NCBI GenBank assembly: GCA_963930645.1
Contig: OZ005656.1
Coordinates: 275,653,095 to 275,717,094, forward strand
From: Salticus scenicus
Lineage: Eukaryota; Arthropoda; Arachnida; Araneae; Salticidae
Reading direction: 5' to 3'
Length of the DNA stretch: 64,000 bases
This document shows, in pieces, positions 1 to 10,419 of this stretch. The notes below the pieces were generated by a model. That model saw only the letters and a program-made list of their open reading frames with translations, was not told the origin of the DNA and made no database searches. Made by a program: the position numbers and the translations under genes. Each line of letters opens with the position of its first letter. Positions within the stretch are counted from its first letter, which is position 1.

Positions 1-460
1 AAAAACTGTAGTGCTAGATTCACCAAAATCTATACAGTTGGTGCAAATGCGACCTATAACATGTGTACAATTTTTTTGCTCAGATTAATAAGGCGTTTAG
101 ACGCTATCACACTTTTAAAAATTTGGCCCCATTGGCCTTAATGATAAAGAATTTTTCTTTGTGTCCCTGTAAACAAACTATAAGTGCTAGATTCTCCAAA
201 ATCTATACAGATTGAGTATCTGTGACCTATAATATGGGTATAAAATTTTTGCTCAATTGAATAAGGCGTTTAGATGCTATTGCACTTTTAAGATTTTGGT
301 CCCATAGGCCATAATGATAAAGAATTTTTCTTTGTGTCCCTGTAAAAAAAGTATAAGTGCTAGATTCACCAAAATCTATAGGGTTCGTACTATGGTGACT
401 TACAATATACGTACCAACTTTCAGGTTAATCGAACAAAGCCTTTAGACGCTAGCGTGTTC
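1..460 (+). repeat. Tandem subrepeats of 173 bp (about 2.6 units)
   Basis: The phrase GTGCTAGATTC recurs at 11, 184 and 357, exactly 173 bp apart. Each unit carries a TAAGGCGTTTAGA-like stretch and an AATGATAAAGAATTTTTCTT stretch (both diverged or missing in the truncated last unit). The array enters from the left edge and the third unit is cut near 460. A reverse-complement version, with the same unit logic but more divergence, lies at about 3120-3600. No coding potential; the short open frame here is only repeat sequence. Confidence 0.85.
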
Positions 461-511
461 ACAAACATACACACATACACACATACACACATACACACAC
501 ACATACATACA
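461..511 (+). repeat. ACAC/ACATAC microsatellite
   Basis: Alternating ACACATAC units lie directly after the 173-bp repeats. The inverted copy near 3130 has a much shorter TGTGTG version at the same place, so the microsatellite seems to be an internal part of the repeat family that expanded here. Confidence 0.8.
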
Positions 512-640
512 TCATCGTAAAAATAGTGAAAACGGACTCAGGGGACCTCAAAACGTATAGAAACATCAAAATCTCGAATTCGGATTTTTGACATGATTAC
601 AATACTTTCCTCACTATAGTGTTCGGAAAGTAATATATAC
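512..640 (+). repeat. Right flank of the 173-bp repeat family
   Basis: CTCAAAACGTATAGA at about 547 and ACAATACTTTCCT at about 599 match, in reverse complement, TCTATACGTTTTGAG near 3087 and the AAAAGTATTGTAAT block near 3032. The family therefore includes about 130 bp of non-tandem sequence beyond the microsatellite. Confidence 0.7.
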
Positions 641-677
641 AGGGTGGCAGAAAACATCACAAGGATTCAGAAATGTA

Positions 678-685
678 CAGGAACC
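678..685. repeat. 8-bp target site duplication of hAT (left copy)
   Basis: CAGGAACC precedes the left terminal repeat and occurs again at 10257-10264 directly after the right one. Exact 8-bp duplications are the signature of hAT transposition. Confidence 0.9.
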
Positions 686-1087
686 CAGGCCCGGACTGAC
701 CAGGTCGGCTGGTCGGCGATCGCCGAGGGCCCCCGGATCAAGGGGGGGCCCCAAACAACCCTCAGAAAAATTAATATACTAATTTATAATCAGCTATATC
801 AAAATAATTTATAATTTATTTTTCAATAATCTTACGCATTCACATCAAATTTTAATTCATCGTGTGTTGTACAATGCTTAAAGTTTCAGGAAAAGAGAAA
901 AACATCGCGATTAACCTAAAAAAAAAAAAAAAAAAAAAAAATGCGAACGTGTATTGAAGCTTTGCGGTGAAAACCCTAGTCTTTCTTGATTGTTTTAATG
1001 TAGAATGCGCACGCAGCTCAAGTCGACAATGTTTCGTTTTTGGAACGCATTACTATTGTGCAGTGTGTGTGTCATAGCTATTTCAAC

Positions 1088-1250
1088 ATGAAACGCGTGT
1101 ACCAAAGTGGCGCCTCAAAAAGAAAAGAAAAGAAGAAAAAATCTATAGAGGTAGAAAAAATTTCAAAGCGTTTCAGTACTTGGTTAACTAGTTCAACTTC
1201 TGAGTTGCAAAGTCAAACTTTAAAGGAGAATAATGAGACATTAAATACAG
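1088..1250 (+). pseudogene. hAT transposase, first exon (N-terminal 54 codons)
   Basis: The frame from ATG 1088 reads MKRVYQSGASKRKEKKKK and continues with a charged helix. This lysine-rich opening resembles the start of the ZMYM1-like (TTF-type zinc finger) hAT transposases and their domesticated relatives, which begin with a similar Ser-Gly-Ala-x-Lys-Arg-Lys motif. The exon ends at ACAG followed by GTAACT, a good splice donor, giving a phase 1 intron. An upstream in-frame codon at 1040 lies outside the family similarity, so 1088 is preferred. The TTF zinc finger expected next was not found nearby. Family assignment is from recognition, not a search. Confidence 0.6.
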
Positions 1251-1764
1251 GTAACTCTAAATAGTTTAATAGCCCAAAATTTCAATCAAAACAATGCTAT
1301 TATTAAATTTTTTAAAATTAATTTTTAAAATTACAAGTTTTTAATTTCAGCGGAACATTATAAATTTATATGAAAATAATATTTAAGTACTGTCCACATA
1401 TTCGGTATTTTCAGCCCGTATTTCTGTTTTTTGCTATGTGTTTTGTTTTTGCCCCTAAAATCATTATAATAAAGTATAAATCAAGTGACTGTCATCAAAG
1501 CTTCACTTTTCACATGCCTGGCGGCTACTTTCAATCAAATTTATTTTTTCTAGGGAAAAGAAAATATTTATATATACTGTATTAAATAGTGGATTTTTTT
1601 TTTTCTATTGCTTTAGAATATATTTGAAGTTAAGGTATTACACTAAGTTTATATACTGGAAAAAAAAGTAGCAAAACAATTCTCTTATTTCATTTTCATG
1701 ATTAAATTTTAAAATTAGAGGTTCTGAATTTCGGATGAAAATTATAGATTTTATATAAAAACTA

Positions 1765-2560
1765 GTTGAACCCGGCCATGCGTTACAGTGGCTCTAGTAG
1801 GCTTTACTTTGTTATTCGCTGGTCACTATATTTAAATGACTTCTTAAAATTCAATATCAGTTATTAATATAAAATTGTGTGTATCGTGTGTGTGGAATTT
1901 TCTGGCTATCATATCTTCGAAACTAATAAAGATAGAAATACGAAATTTCAGAATTGATACAGGTCTGGTGTACATATGAATTTTCCAAATTTTGGTGAAA
2001 ATTGGAAAACCGGAAAACAAAAGTGGAACTGTAAGTCCGTATCTCAAAAACGGCTCTATTGATTTTCTTCAAAGTTGTATCCAATAAACATCCTATTGGA
2101 TTGTAAGGACATCCAATAAACACTCTATTGGATGTCCTTTCAAATGATATAGTTGGTTAATTCAGGAAAATTGACATTCGTCCTGTATAAATAGCTCAAT
2201 TTCAGGTCTCACAAGTACGTTTTTTTTATAAAACGGTTGCATTTTTTTTTTTTTTTATTCGCCATATTAACCAGCTTTTAGATGTACTTTTGTAGGTAAT
2301 TATTGTTTTTTGGTCAGTAATTGAGTATGCCAAGTTTTCGTAAAAGTTGGTGTCTCGAAAACATCTCTAACGATTTTCTTGAAAATTGTTACATAAATCT
2401 ATTTTAGATACCCTTTCTCATGTAATATGTGGTTATTACAGGAAAATAAACGGCCATCCTGATTAGGTAGTTCAATTTAGATCTCGGAAATTTCTGTTTA
2501 AAAAAAAATATATATATTTTTTAATTCGCTATGTAAATTCTGTTTTATAGGTCTTTACAC
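1765..2560 (+). repeat. Interspersed repeat shared with 63340-64000 (opposite strand)
   Basis: It begins near ACTAGTTGAACCCGGCCATG, an opening seen on many arthropod repeats, then has repeated blocks of the type 'cggctctattgattttcttc' and 'catcctattggat'. The half from 2200 to 2560 matches the reverse complement of about 63420-63780 (AACGATTTTCTT, TCAGTAATTGA, ATCCTGATTAG). No open frame. Class not assigned. It lies inside the hAT element and is probably a later insertion. Confidence 0.6.
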
Positions 2561-3010
2561 GTGTATTAAGTTTCTTTTACTGGAAAATTTCCAAAAAAAA
2601 AGAAAAAAAAATGCACATAATATCTCCAAAAATGCATATAATTCGTGCAATAGTGGATAATGGAAGTCGTGTGATTGTTTCACAACAAATTTTTTTCTCT
2701 TTTTTTCACAATCTATTCTTCCCTATAAAAACATGCAGTAACTTTGTGTCATCCCTTAACGACAGTTATTCAATTCATTTTTTAAAATTTCTTCCATTAC
2801 AGTTTTGCATAGGATCCCCTTTGCGACTTTTAAATTTTTGTTGTAATTTTTTCGATGATTTAAAATGACAATCGCAATTGTGTAAGTAAAGATCTTGACG
2901 AGAACGTTCGAGTTATTTCGGTGCAAATTTCAAATTTCGCTATTGGGCCCTATGGTAAAGCGTTTCCCTTTCTTCCACATTATTTTTTCGGAACTTCATT
3001 TTTAAAATTT
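2561..3010. other. AT-rich stretch without a recognised gene
   Basis: An 85-codon open frame at 2611-2868 is mostly Phe, Ser and Leu from T-rich DNA and resembles no family I know. A similar passage (TTTGCGACTTTTAAATTTT... and GATCTTGACGAGAACGTTCG) recurs around 3910-4020, so this is likely part of a repeat. Confidence 0.5.
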
Positions 3011-3610
3011 TTACCTTCCTAACATAATGTAAGAAAAGTATTGTAATCACGACGAAAATCCAACTTTGAAATTTCGGTGTATCTATACGTTTTGAGGTCC
3101 TCTGAGTTCATTTTATCTAATTTTACGATGATGTATATGTGTGTGAGTGAACACGGTAGCGTCTAAAGGCTTTGTTCGAATGAGCTGAAAGTTGGTACAT
3201 ATGTTGTAGGTCACCGTAGCCCTATTGATTTTGGTGAATCTAGCACTTATAATTATTTTACCATAAAGAAAAATTCTTAATCATTATGGCCTATTAGCTT
3301 AAATCATTTAATGTTTGATAGATTAGTGACTAAATGCTTTATTCAAATAAACTGTAAATTTATGTACTTGTTATAAATCACCATCACACGAACTCTATAG
3401 ATTTTAGTGAATCTATCACTTATAGTTTCCTCACAAGGACTCAACGAAAAATTCTTAATCATTATGTCCTGTCGGCTGAAGTTAGTTAAAGTGTGGTAGC
3501 ATCTAAATATTTTACCGAATTGAGCTGAGAATTTATATACATGTTATAGATCACCCTCGAACGAACTGTATAGATGTTGATGATTCTAGCACTTACAGAT
3601 TTAGTGTTCG
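3010..3610 (-). repeat. Inverted, diverged copy of the 173-bp repeat family
   Basis: GGTGAATCTAGCACTTATA at about 3233, TAGTGAATCTATCACTTAT near 3404 and GATGATTCTAGCACTTACA near 3578 are reverse complements of the unit starts at 11, 184 and 357, spaced about 172 bp. All three units plus the flank at 3015-3115 are present. It lies within the hAT element while its partner at 1-640 lies outside, so the two are separate insertions, not arms of one palindrome. Confidence 0.8.
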
Positions 3611-4836
3611 GAAAGTCGAGTGAAATCACTTCAGATTTTTTAACATGGAGTAAGAAGGAAAAAATATTTTAATTAGTGTAAATGTGCAAAAAGTGTTAAA
3701 AAAAAAAAAAAAAGCTTATTTTTGTGTTTTAAGTTATAGATGTAGCTTCTGTACAAAATACAATTTAACTTAACACGACCGGACTTTTCCACAAACATAT
3801 TCTTCCTTCCATATATTGGGGGGAAAAAAAATGCGGTAGCTGTGCATTGTTTCTCAACAATGGTTACTATATTCTTTTCTTGAAAATTCTTTGGTACAGC
3901 TTTAGCATAGCAATTACTTGGCGGTTTTTAAATTTTCGTTGTTATTTCGGTGATGAACTAAAATGGCTGTCGCCTTTGCATATGTAAACATCTTGGCGAA
4001 GAACGTCCGAGCTAAAAGGTTCGACACTAAAGCTGTTCCATTTCTTTAGCACGATTTTTTTTCAATTTTATCACCAAACTCTTATGTACTCGCTCACATC
4101 TGAACGGTAGGTAGGTAAGTTTGTGAATGTCCGCTAGAAAAAAAAAATCCCTTTTCGGCAAGCTTAAAGGCAAAGGTAGATTCCTTTACGTAAATGTTAC
4201 AATTGTAAAGAAATTTTACATATGCATTAATACTTAGCCAATGGCTTTGTTGCCACACATTGCATTATTTACGCCGCTATTCTATTTTCAAGAAATTTAA
4301 TTTTCAATTACAAAAGGGTTTTACTTAAAATTTTAGGCTAGATTTATTGGTTTGTAAATGTTTCATTTTTTTTTTTTATTCAAGCTCATAATCATCCAAC
4401 AAATAGAAGCCTTAACGATATACAATCACAGCAATGGTGAATCCCGGAGGGGGCTATTGGGCTACACCCCCCCCCCTTCCCACCCAAGCTAAATAAAAAT
4501 TATCATTTTTATTTTAAATCCATATAACTGTTGTTCTTTTAAAAGAAACAATAATAGAAACGTGAAAATGCACTTGTGATCATACTATGGTCAAGCTCTG
4601 GTAAGCCTGGTCAAGTCAAATATAGATAAGTGGTAGCGGTTTTTGGATAGTTATTTCGTTGTAATTTTTATTGAATTATTGAAAGTTTTGTATTGTGTTT
4701 TTGTGATTCTTATTGTCAGATGAGTAAAAATTGTAAAGTGAAACTGTTTTGGTTCACATAAGCTGGAATATTAACATTAGTTAACCTTGGACATTTGGCA
4801 CCGCTGAATTTCAATGTTAATTGTTATAAATTTAGT
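3611..4836. other. AT-rich sequence, no gene seen
   Basis: Poly-A at 3695, a C-run at 4464-4476, and a passage at 3890-4020 that repeats 2790-2920 in diverged form. No open frame over 60 codons and no RNA gene signature. Confidence 0.5.
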
Positions 4837-4985
4837 AAATTGTATGATTTGGCGAGATTTTGGTGACAAAACTTGCGACTTAGCAAGGAAATTTGTGATT
4901 TGGCGGCCAAAGTTCATAGTTGACGATAAAAGTTTTGACTTGGCGACAAAATTTGGCGAGCCTGGCGATGGAGAAAGGCAGCTTT
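4837..4985 (+). repeat. Degenerate minisatellite of 'ttggcgacaaaa' type
   Basis: TTTGGCGAGATTTTGG, TTTGGCGGCCAAAG, TTGGCGACAAAATTTGGCGA and CCTGGCGATGG follow one another as irregular repeats of about 12-35 bp. The 75-codon open frame spanning it (4814-5041) is a by-product of the repeat period. Confidence 0.6.
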
Positions 4986-5041
4986 GGCGTCATTATATTT
5001 CTTTCCACGCGAAAACATCACATCTCTTCACAGACCGATAG

Positions 5042-6469
5042 CTTGTTTCGACAAGATAAAAAGTCAAAGGAAGTTGTAACGTATTTCTCTCAATCGTAAA
5101 TTTTAAATTCTTGCCTAAACCGACATTCTAAACTATTCACCACAAACGATATTTGTATTAAGATTGACGTATTATTTTAATTTTATATTTTTAAATGATT
5201 AATTAAAGCGTTTAACATGGTTTTTAATTAACACACTTTTATTAACTTGATATGATGCAACTATTAATGTATGCAACGGAATTCTGCAATTCAATGTTCG
5301 GCAACTTCTTGTCGTCCGAAGGACTTAAAATTTTGCACACGACTTTATAATACTAGATACAAGTGTTTCCAGGCACTTGTCCCATCAGGTTACAGGTGCA
5401 AACAAAAAATCTATACTTGTACAAAACTATCGTATGTGACACAGGATTTGGATGTATTTGTATAATGTCGAGTGGCAACAATTAATTTTTTTTTTAATAA
5501 AGATTTAAAAGTATGTAATAGTTTTCTAAAACCTTTATTAGTTCATTTTTCAACAAAAGAATATTCTTTATTTTTTTAAAATAGTATAATTTTATTTATC
5601 AAAATAAGGGAATTCGAGTAATGAAATACTCTAATTTAAATTTAAGTTTTCATGAAAATAAACTTCAATGGAAAATTCATTAAAATCATCCCTAGTTCTT
5701 TTGTTAAAGTGATAATACCTAAATGTCCCCAAATTTATTACCTTTTCAACCTTGCCAGTTTAATTCGTTTAGCGTTGATTTACACGATTTTTTATTTTTT
5801 TTTAACGATGACATTTATCTTTTACATTATAGCATGTATGTCATAAAGCTAAGTCTAAATCTGCTTAGCCGTAAGATATGTTGATTTTAGTTACTTACTT
5901 TTTTATTAACTTTTATTTTATTTGCAATCACGGATAAAATCTTATTTCATTTTTCTCAGTATATTGTTGTAATTGTGACGTCATATTTTCTGTTAAATTA
6001 AACTTTTTTTAAAAATCAGATTATTATATTGTTTAAAAACATGATTAAAATTTTATTATATTTTCAGTGATTTTTTTTATTATCTTCTGCACGTGACATA
6101 AGCATCAGATTATAAATTTTTGCAATGAAAGCTATGGAAAATGTTCATCACAAATGTCGAAAAATCACTTTTTAACTTGTAACTTTTAAGCAATTGAAGT
6201 TATCGAAAAAGTTTAAATACAAAAGTTGTTCGTTAGAGTAATGCGGTAATGCGCCTGATTTGAAGTATTTTCCTATTTTCAATATTAAAGAAATTATGGG
6301 CAAATGAAAATTTCCAACCCCCACCATTTCCACCCCCTTTGAGCTGGACACCCCATCTACGAACTCGACCGAGATTTTTACTGTCCTGACAACATATCCT
6401 GAGCTGGTTAAATTTAAATAAAAATTACTCCAGTTATCGTGTTCACAACTTAACATGGGAAAAAGCGTT

Positions 6470-6518
<49 letters not shown>

Positions 6519-8660
6519 TTTGAACGGAGGGTGGTTTTGGGTTCTAGGGGTCATGATCGGTGAAGATATGAAGAAATTTTCCAGAAGTCGTGTCATGAGA
6601 ACCATTGCAATAGGTAGATCTCCACTCCTATAAGGAATCTACCTAAAAAGAGAAAATAAATACGAAAATTCGAAAATAAATTAGAAATATCAGTCGTATC
6701 GTTACAAATAAGATACCAAATGAAGGGGGCAATTTATCTGAATTCGTCAGATATTCGAGCTTATCGATCGGACAATTAGGTTTTTTTTTTTTTTTTTTTT
6801 TTTTTTAATAACTAAAATAGTAAAACTAGGTGGCAACAGCAAACGATTATCTGGACACCGTCTGGGAAGAAAAGAAAACATCAGCTACTCATTAAGTCAC
6901 ATGTTTTTGAAGCAGGATTAAAAATTGCAGTTTTCAAATGCTTTTAAATTTTCTCTCGCGAACATAAAATTAATATACAGCCTGTACAACACAATACCAA
7001 CTTGTAGTTCAAATTTCACCAATTTTGGTTAATGAACAAAACATTTTTATTGCAAATTAAATTTTATTCAAACTTTGAAAGGATTTATGTGATACTTACT
7101 ATACATTAAGAATTTGGGTTTTAAAAGTTTTTTTTAATAGCTTAATTTAAATATTTTTTTAACTTGATTTAAGAAGTAAAAAAGGCAAAATATTTTTTAA
7201 TTGGTTTTAATATACAAAAAGGTTAAAAATAAAAGTAAATAAAATGTCTTATCCCTCTATTTAAATAATAGAAATTTCTTGCACGTTGACCTTCTTTTTT
7301 TTTTTTTTTTTTTTTTTTTTTTCTTTTTCTGACATAAAAATAATTTCTTTCATGTCAGAAAAAAAGGAACACTTACGTATTTCGTAGCGATCGGTTGAAC
7401 GATGTAGTTTAGTATAGCGAAATAAAATCTACTATATTGTATACATTATATGTGCTTGATTCATGATATGCTTACTGCATATTTCCACAACTTTAAACTC
7501 ACTCTCTGGAAACAACAGTTTCGTCGTACTAATAATTTAAATTCGGAGTTTTTTTTTTTTTTTAATAAATCTAGCTTTACACTTGTATGTATGATTTTTA
7601 TATATATATTCAAATTTAGCCACAAAATAGCAGTCTTTTAATAAAAACACTGTGTGTGCGTTTTATTATTGTTATTATAAGACTACAGCCTCATTTTTTT
7701 TTTCAGAAAGGAAAAAAAATATTTTGTAGTAATACTACCTCGAATTTTGCATAATAAGAATTAGACAATTTACAAATACCTAAAGAAGGAAAAGCTAAGT
7801 CAAAAGCAGGAGTCTAGTATAAATTAAATTTGTTTAACAAGAAATTTTAGTTCTATTTTATTCGTTTCTAAGAGATTTACTTGGAGTGTTTCTTCTTTTT
7901 AACGTTTAATATTAAATTAATGTTTGTAATTTAATAACATACTCTGGTTTTACTAACTGGTGTGTGTGTATATATATATAGAGAGAGATTATAAAGAAAA
8001 ATAATATGAAAGGTATAACGAGAGAGATTAATAAAATAAGCAATATTAAAACAACTTACTCCATTTGTTAGTTTTTTGTTTAGCTAATTAGCTATCATGT
8101 TTAATTTCGAAAAATATTTCATTTTCGCAAATTGCTAGGATTAGAAATATTTGCAACAAATGCGATTGTCTTGAAATTGCGTTTCACAATTTGTTGGATA
8201 CCGCAAAATCAAATGGTCTTCCATTTTATATTATAATTGCTATTCGCAACGTTTTTGATAAGTGCTTCTTACAATCTTTATATATATATATATATATATT
8301 TATTTATTTTATTGTGTAGTTTTAATTTTTTTTTCTTTGTATCTAAATAATTTTTCATTTTGTATTCAGAACCGCAGTGATTGAATTCTTTTTCTCTTGG
8401 TGAGATGCAAGGAGCTAAGTTACTTTTGTTTTTAGTAGTAGCTCTTGAAACATCTTACTGTTTCCACCCTGCATTGTAAGGCTTCCCTAATGATGACTTC
8501 AATATTTTTTGGGGTTAATAAATTTTTCTGTTTGGTTACATTTTCATGTTTTGTGGCTGCAATAATTTCCCAAATTTTTGCATTATATACTATATATGTA
8601 ATGGGATATTACTGACAAGTTATATCCATAGTGTAACATCTCAATTAAAGATTCCAGTGG
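5042..8660. other. Interior of the hAT element, no gene recognised
   Basis: AT-rich DNA with (TA)n at 6472-6514, T-runs at 6781-6806 and 7292-7322, and (TA)n near 8278-8300. Open frames at 5271-5465, 5652-5846 and 6172-6456 (minus) are short, of low-complexity composition and match nothing known to me. No transposase catalytic motifs were found. Confidence 0.5.
6472..6514. repeat. (TA)n microsatellite
   Basis: About 21 uninterrupted TA units following two ACATA units. Confidence 0.95.
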
Positions 8661-9154
8661 ATTAACAGTCATTTATTGCATGCTCTTTGAAACAGGTTAC
8701 AGTTTGTTTCAGGCAATCAGGCATTTAAAGTGTGATGAGTACTCAGATGCGGACCGAGTGGCATCGGTTCAATTTATTATTTTAATGCTGCTCTGGTCTC
8801 TAACCTGGTCCCAGGGTGAAATTTTGCCTGAGTTTTTTGAGACAAGAATAAAAAGCAAAAAAAAGCACCGTTTTTCGAATGCAGCACCTTAAATAGTCCG
8901 AATTTTGGTGAAAATCTAATCTGCTCGTACTATTTTTCATTGGTTAATAACTTCATGATTAATTTAACTCAGTCCCAAAAATCCAGGGAATTAAAATGTA
9001 TCATTTTACCACAAAAAAGGGAAAGTTGCATGCGAATCAGTAACTTTTTTATAAAAGTTGTTCAGTTTTCTGACTTTTGCGTTATGAAAGTTTTTTATTG
9101 TAAAACAGATTTTACAGGAAAAATTCAAATAGGTAGGTTGGTTGGTTGGATTTA

Positions 9155-9679
9155 ACATTGCACTAGTACTTTGTAAAATTGAAAGAAGTCAGTTATTGAT
9201 AGAGCTGAAACAGTTTGCAGATCAATATGAAAGTTTTTATAATGGCTGAAAACATTGAAAAAAAACAGGACAATCTGAATGGAGCTGAAGAAATCTGGGA
9301 ATTTGACGATATAGAATCTGAATCTGAAGAAGTGGAACATACTTATGATTTCTGCTCTGACAAGAAAAAATGTTTTCGGTGTTTATCATCTGCCTGTTCT
9401 ACCGTTTTTGAACTCTCACGATCTGGAATGTTTACTAACCTCTATGTAGCTTACAAGTTTGTACTAGCTATACCTTGTACACAAATCACCTGTGAAAGGG
9501 TGTTTTCTAAACTTAAAATAGTTAAGAATCGACTTAGATCTACTTTAAGCCAGGATCATATGTCTAATCTTCTTTTCATGAATGTAGAAAGAGACTTGTT
9601 TTATAACTTGGATAAAGATGTCATTATAGATAAAGTAGCCATGACCAGTGAAGAACTGGCCAAAAATCTGTTAGGTTAG
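9155..9679 (+). pseudogene. hAT transposase C-terminal part with dimerisation domain
   Basis: A first stretch (about 9155-9240) reads IALVLCKIERSQLLIELKQF and on to ADQYESFY, then a 1-nt frame change leads into the frame ending at TAG 9679. The second stretch carries the hAT C-terminal dimerisation signature: LYVAYKFVLAIPCTQITCER, then VFSKLKIVKNRLRSTL and SNLLFMNVERD. This block is the most conserved part of hAT transposases and close in wording to ZMYM1-like proteins. Its position 580 bp inside the right terminal repeat, same strand as the N-terminal exon at 1088, fits one gene running across the element. The frame break and missing RNase-H core mean it is not functional as it stands. Confidence 0.82.
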
Positions 9680-10190
9680 TAAATAACCTACCATTATGTA
9701 CTTAATATTTTTTAGTTCACTTTATCTGTAACCAAGATTTTGTAAAGCCATTTTTGTCATAAAATATATTTTACATTTTATATCGATTAAATCCTAAAGA
9801 GGGCAATATTTCTGTTTTTCATTATGCTTGTTATTTTATTACCGTTATGTCCTTTTTTAATATACTTAAGTATTATAGTAGGATTTATAGTATTATGGCT
9901 TAAACAGTGTGATTTTTTGCCTAAATTAAAAAATATTTCTCGATCTCATTTTTAAGTAATAAACCACTCGTAATCAATTAGTATGCTTTTTTTTTTCCTA
10001 GCATGCAACTATTCTAGGTATGGTATATAAAAAATATTAAAATATTTATTGTTAAAATAAGTAAACTAAATTAGAAAAGCTTAGTTTTTTACTCAACTAT
10101 TTTCCAAGTGACAAGAAAGTTAAATGGGGTTTTTAGACATGTAAGCTAAATTTTCAAAAATGGCATATTCTAACGTTTCCTTAAAATTCC
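9680..10190. other. hAT 3' untranslated region
   Basis: AT-rich, no open frames; ends at the GC-rich subterminal block starting near 10196. Confidence 0.6.
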
Positions 10191-10339
10191 TCGGTAAAGG
10201 GGGGGCCCCTTTTCGACTTCTAGCCGAGGGCCCCCAAAGGAGCCAGTCCGGGACTGCAGGAACCCATGTCCCACAAGTCATTTTAATCCTTTAAAAACAG
10301 GGTGATTTTGCGTGAATATGGACATGGATCTCCAATGTT

Positions 10340-10370
<31 letters not shown>

Positions 10371-10419
10371 GTGTTTGACATGTGAAAATTACATTAATAA
10401 ATAAATTCTATTTTTAATT

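Larger units (their letters stand above)
686..10256 (+). mobile_element. 9.6-kb hAT transposon with perfect 8-bp target duplication
   Basis: The left end starts CAGGCCCGGACTG; the right end read in reverse starts CAGTCCCGGACTG, so the 13-bp terminal repeats differ at one base. Both subterminal regions share the GC-rich GGGCCC blocks typical of this group. The flanks carry CAGGAACC on both sides. Transposase relics sit at the two ends in the same orientation (1088-1250 and about 9155-9679). The 8 kb between is AT-rich and holds unrelated repeats at 1765-2560 and 3010-3610, so the element has either long introns or, more likely, been enlarged by later insertions. Confidence 0.88.

Noticed and set aside
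1..3610. A single 3.6-kb palindromic transposon
   Set aside because: The hAT left boundary with its target duplication lies between the two halves, so they are not the arms of one element.
9215..9340. Minus-strand frame overlapping the hAT transposase end
   Set aside because: It is the shadow of the recognised transposase frame.
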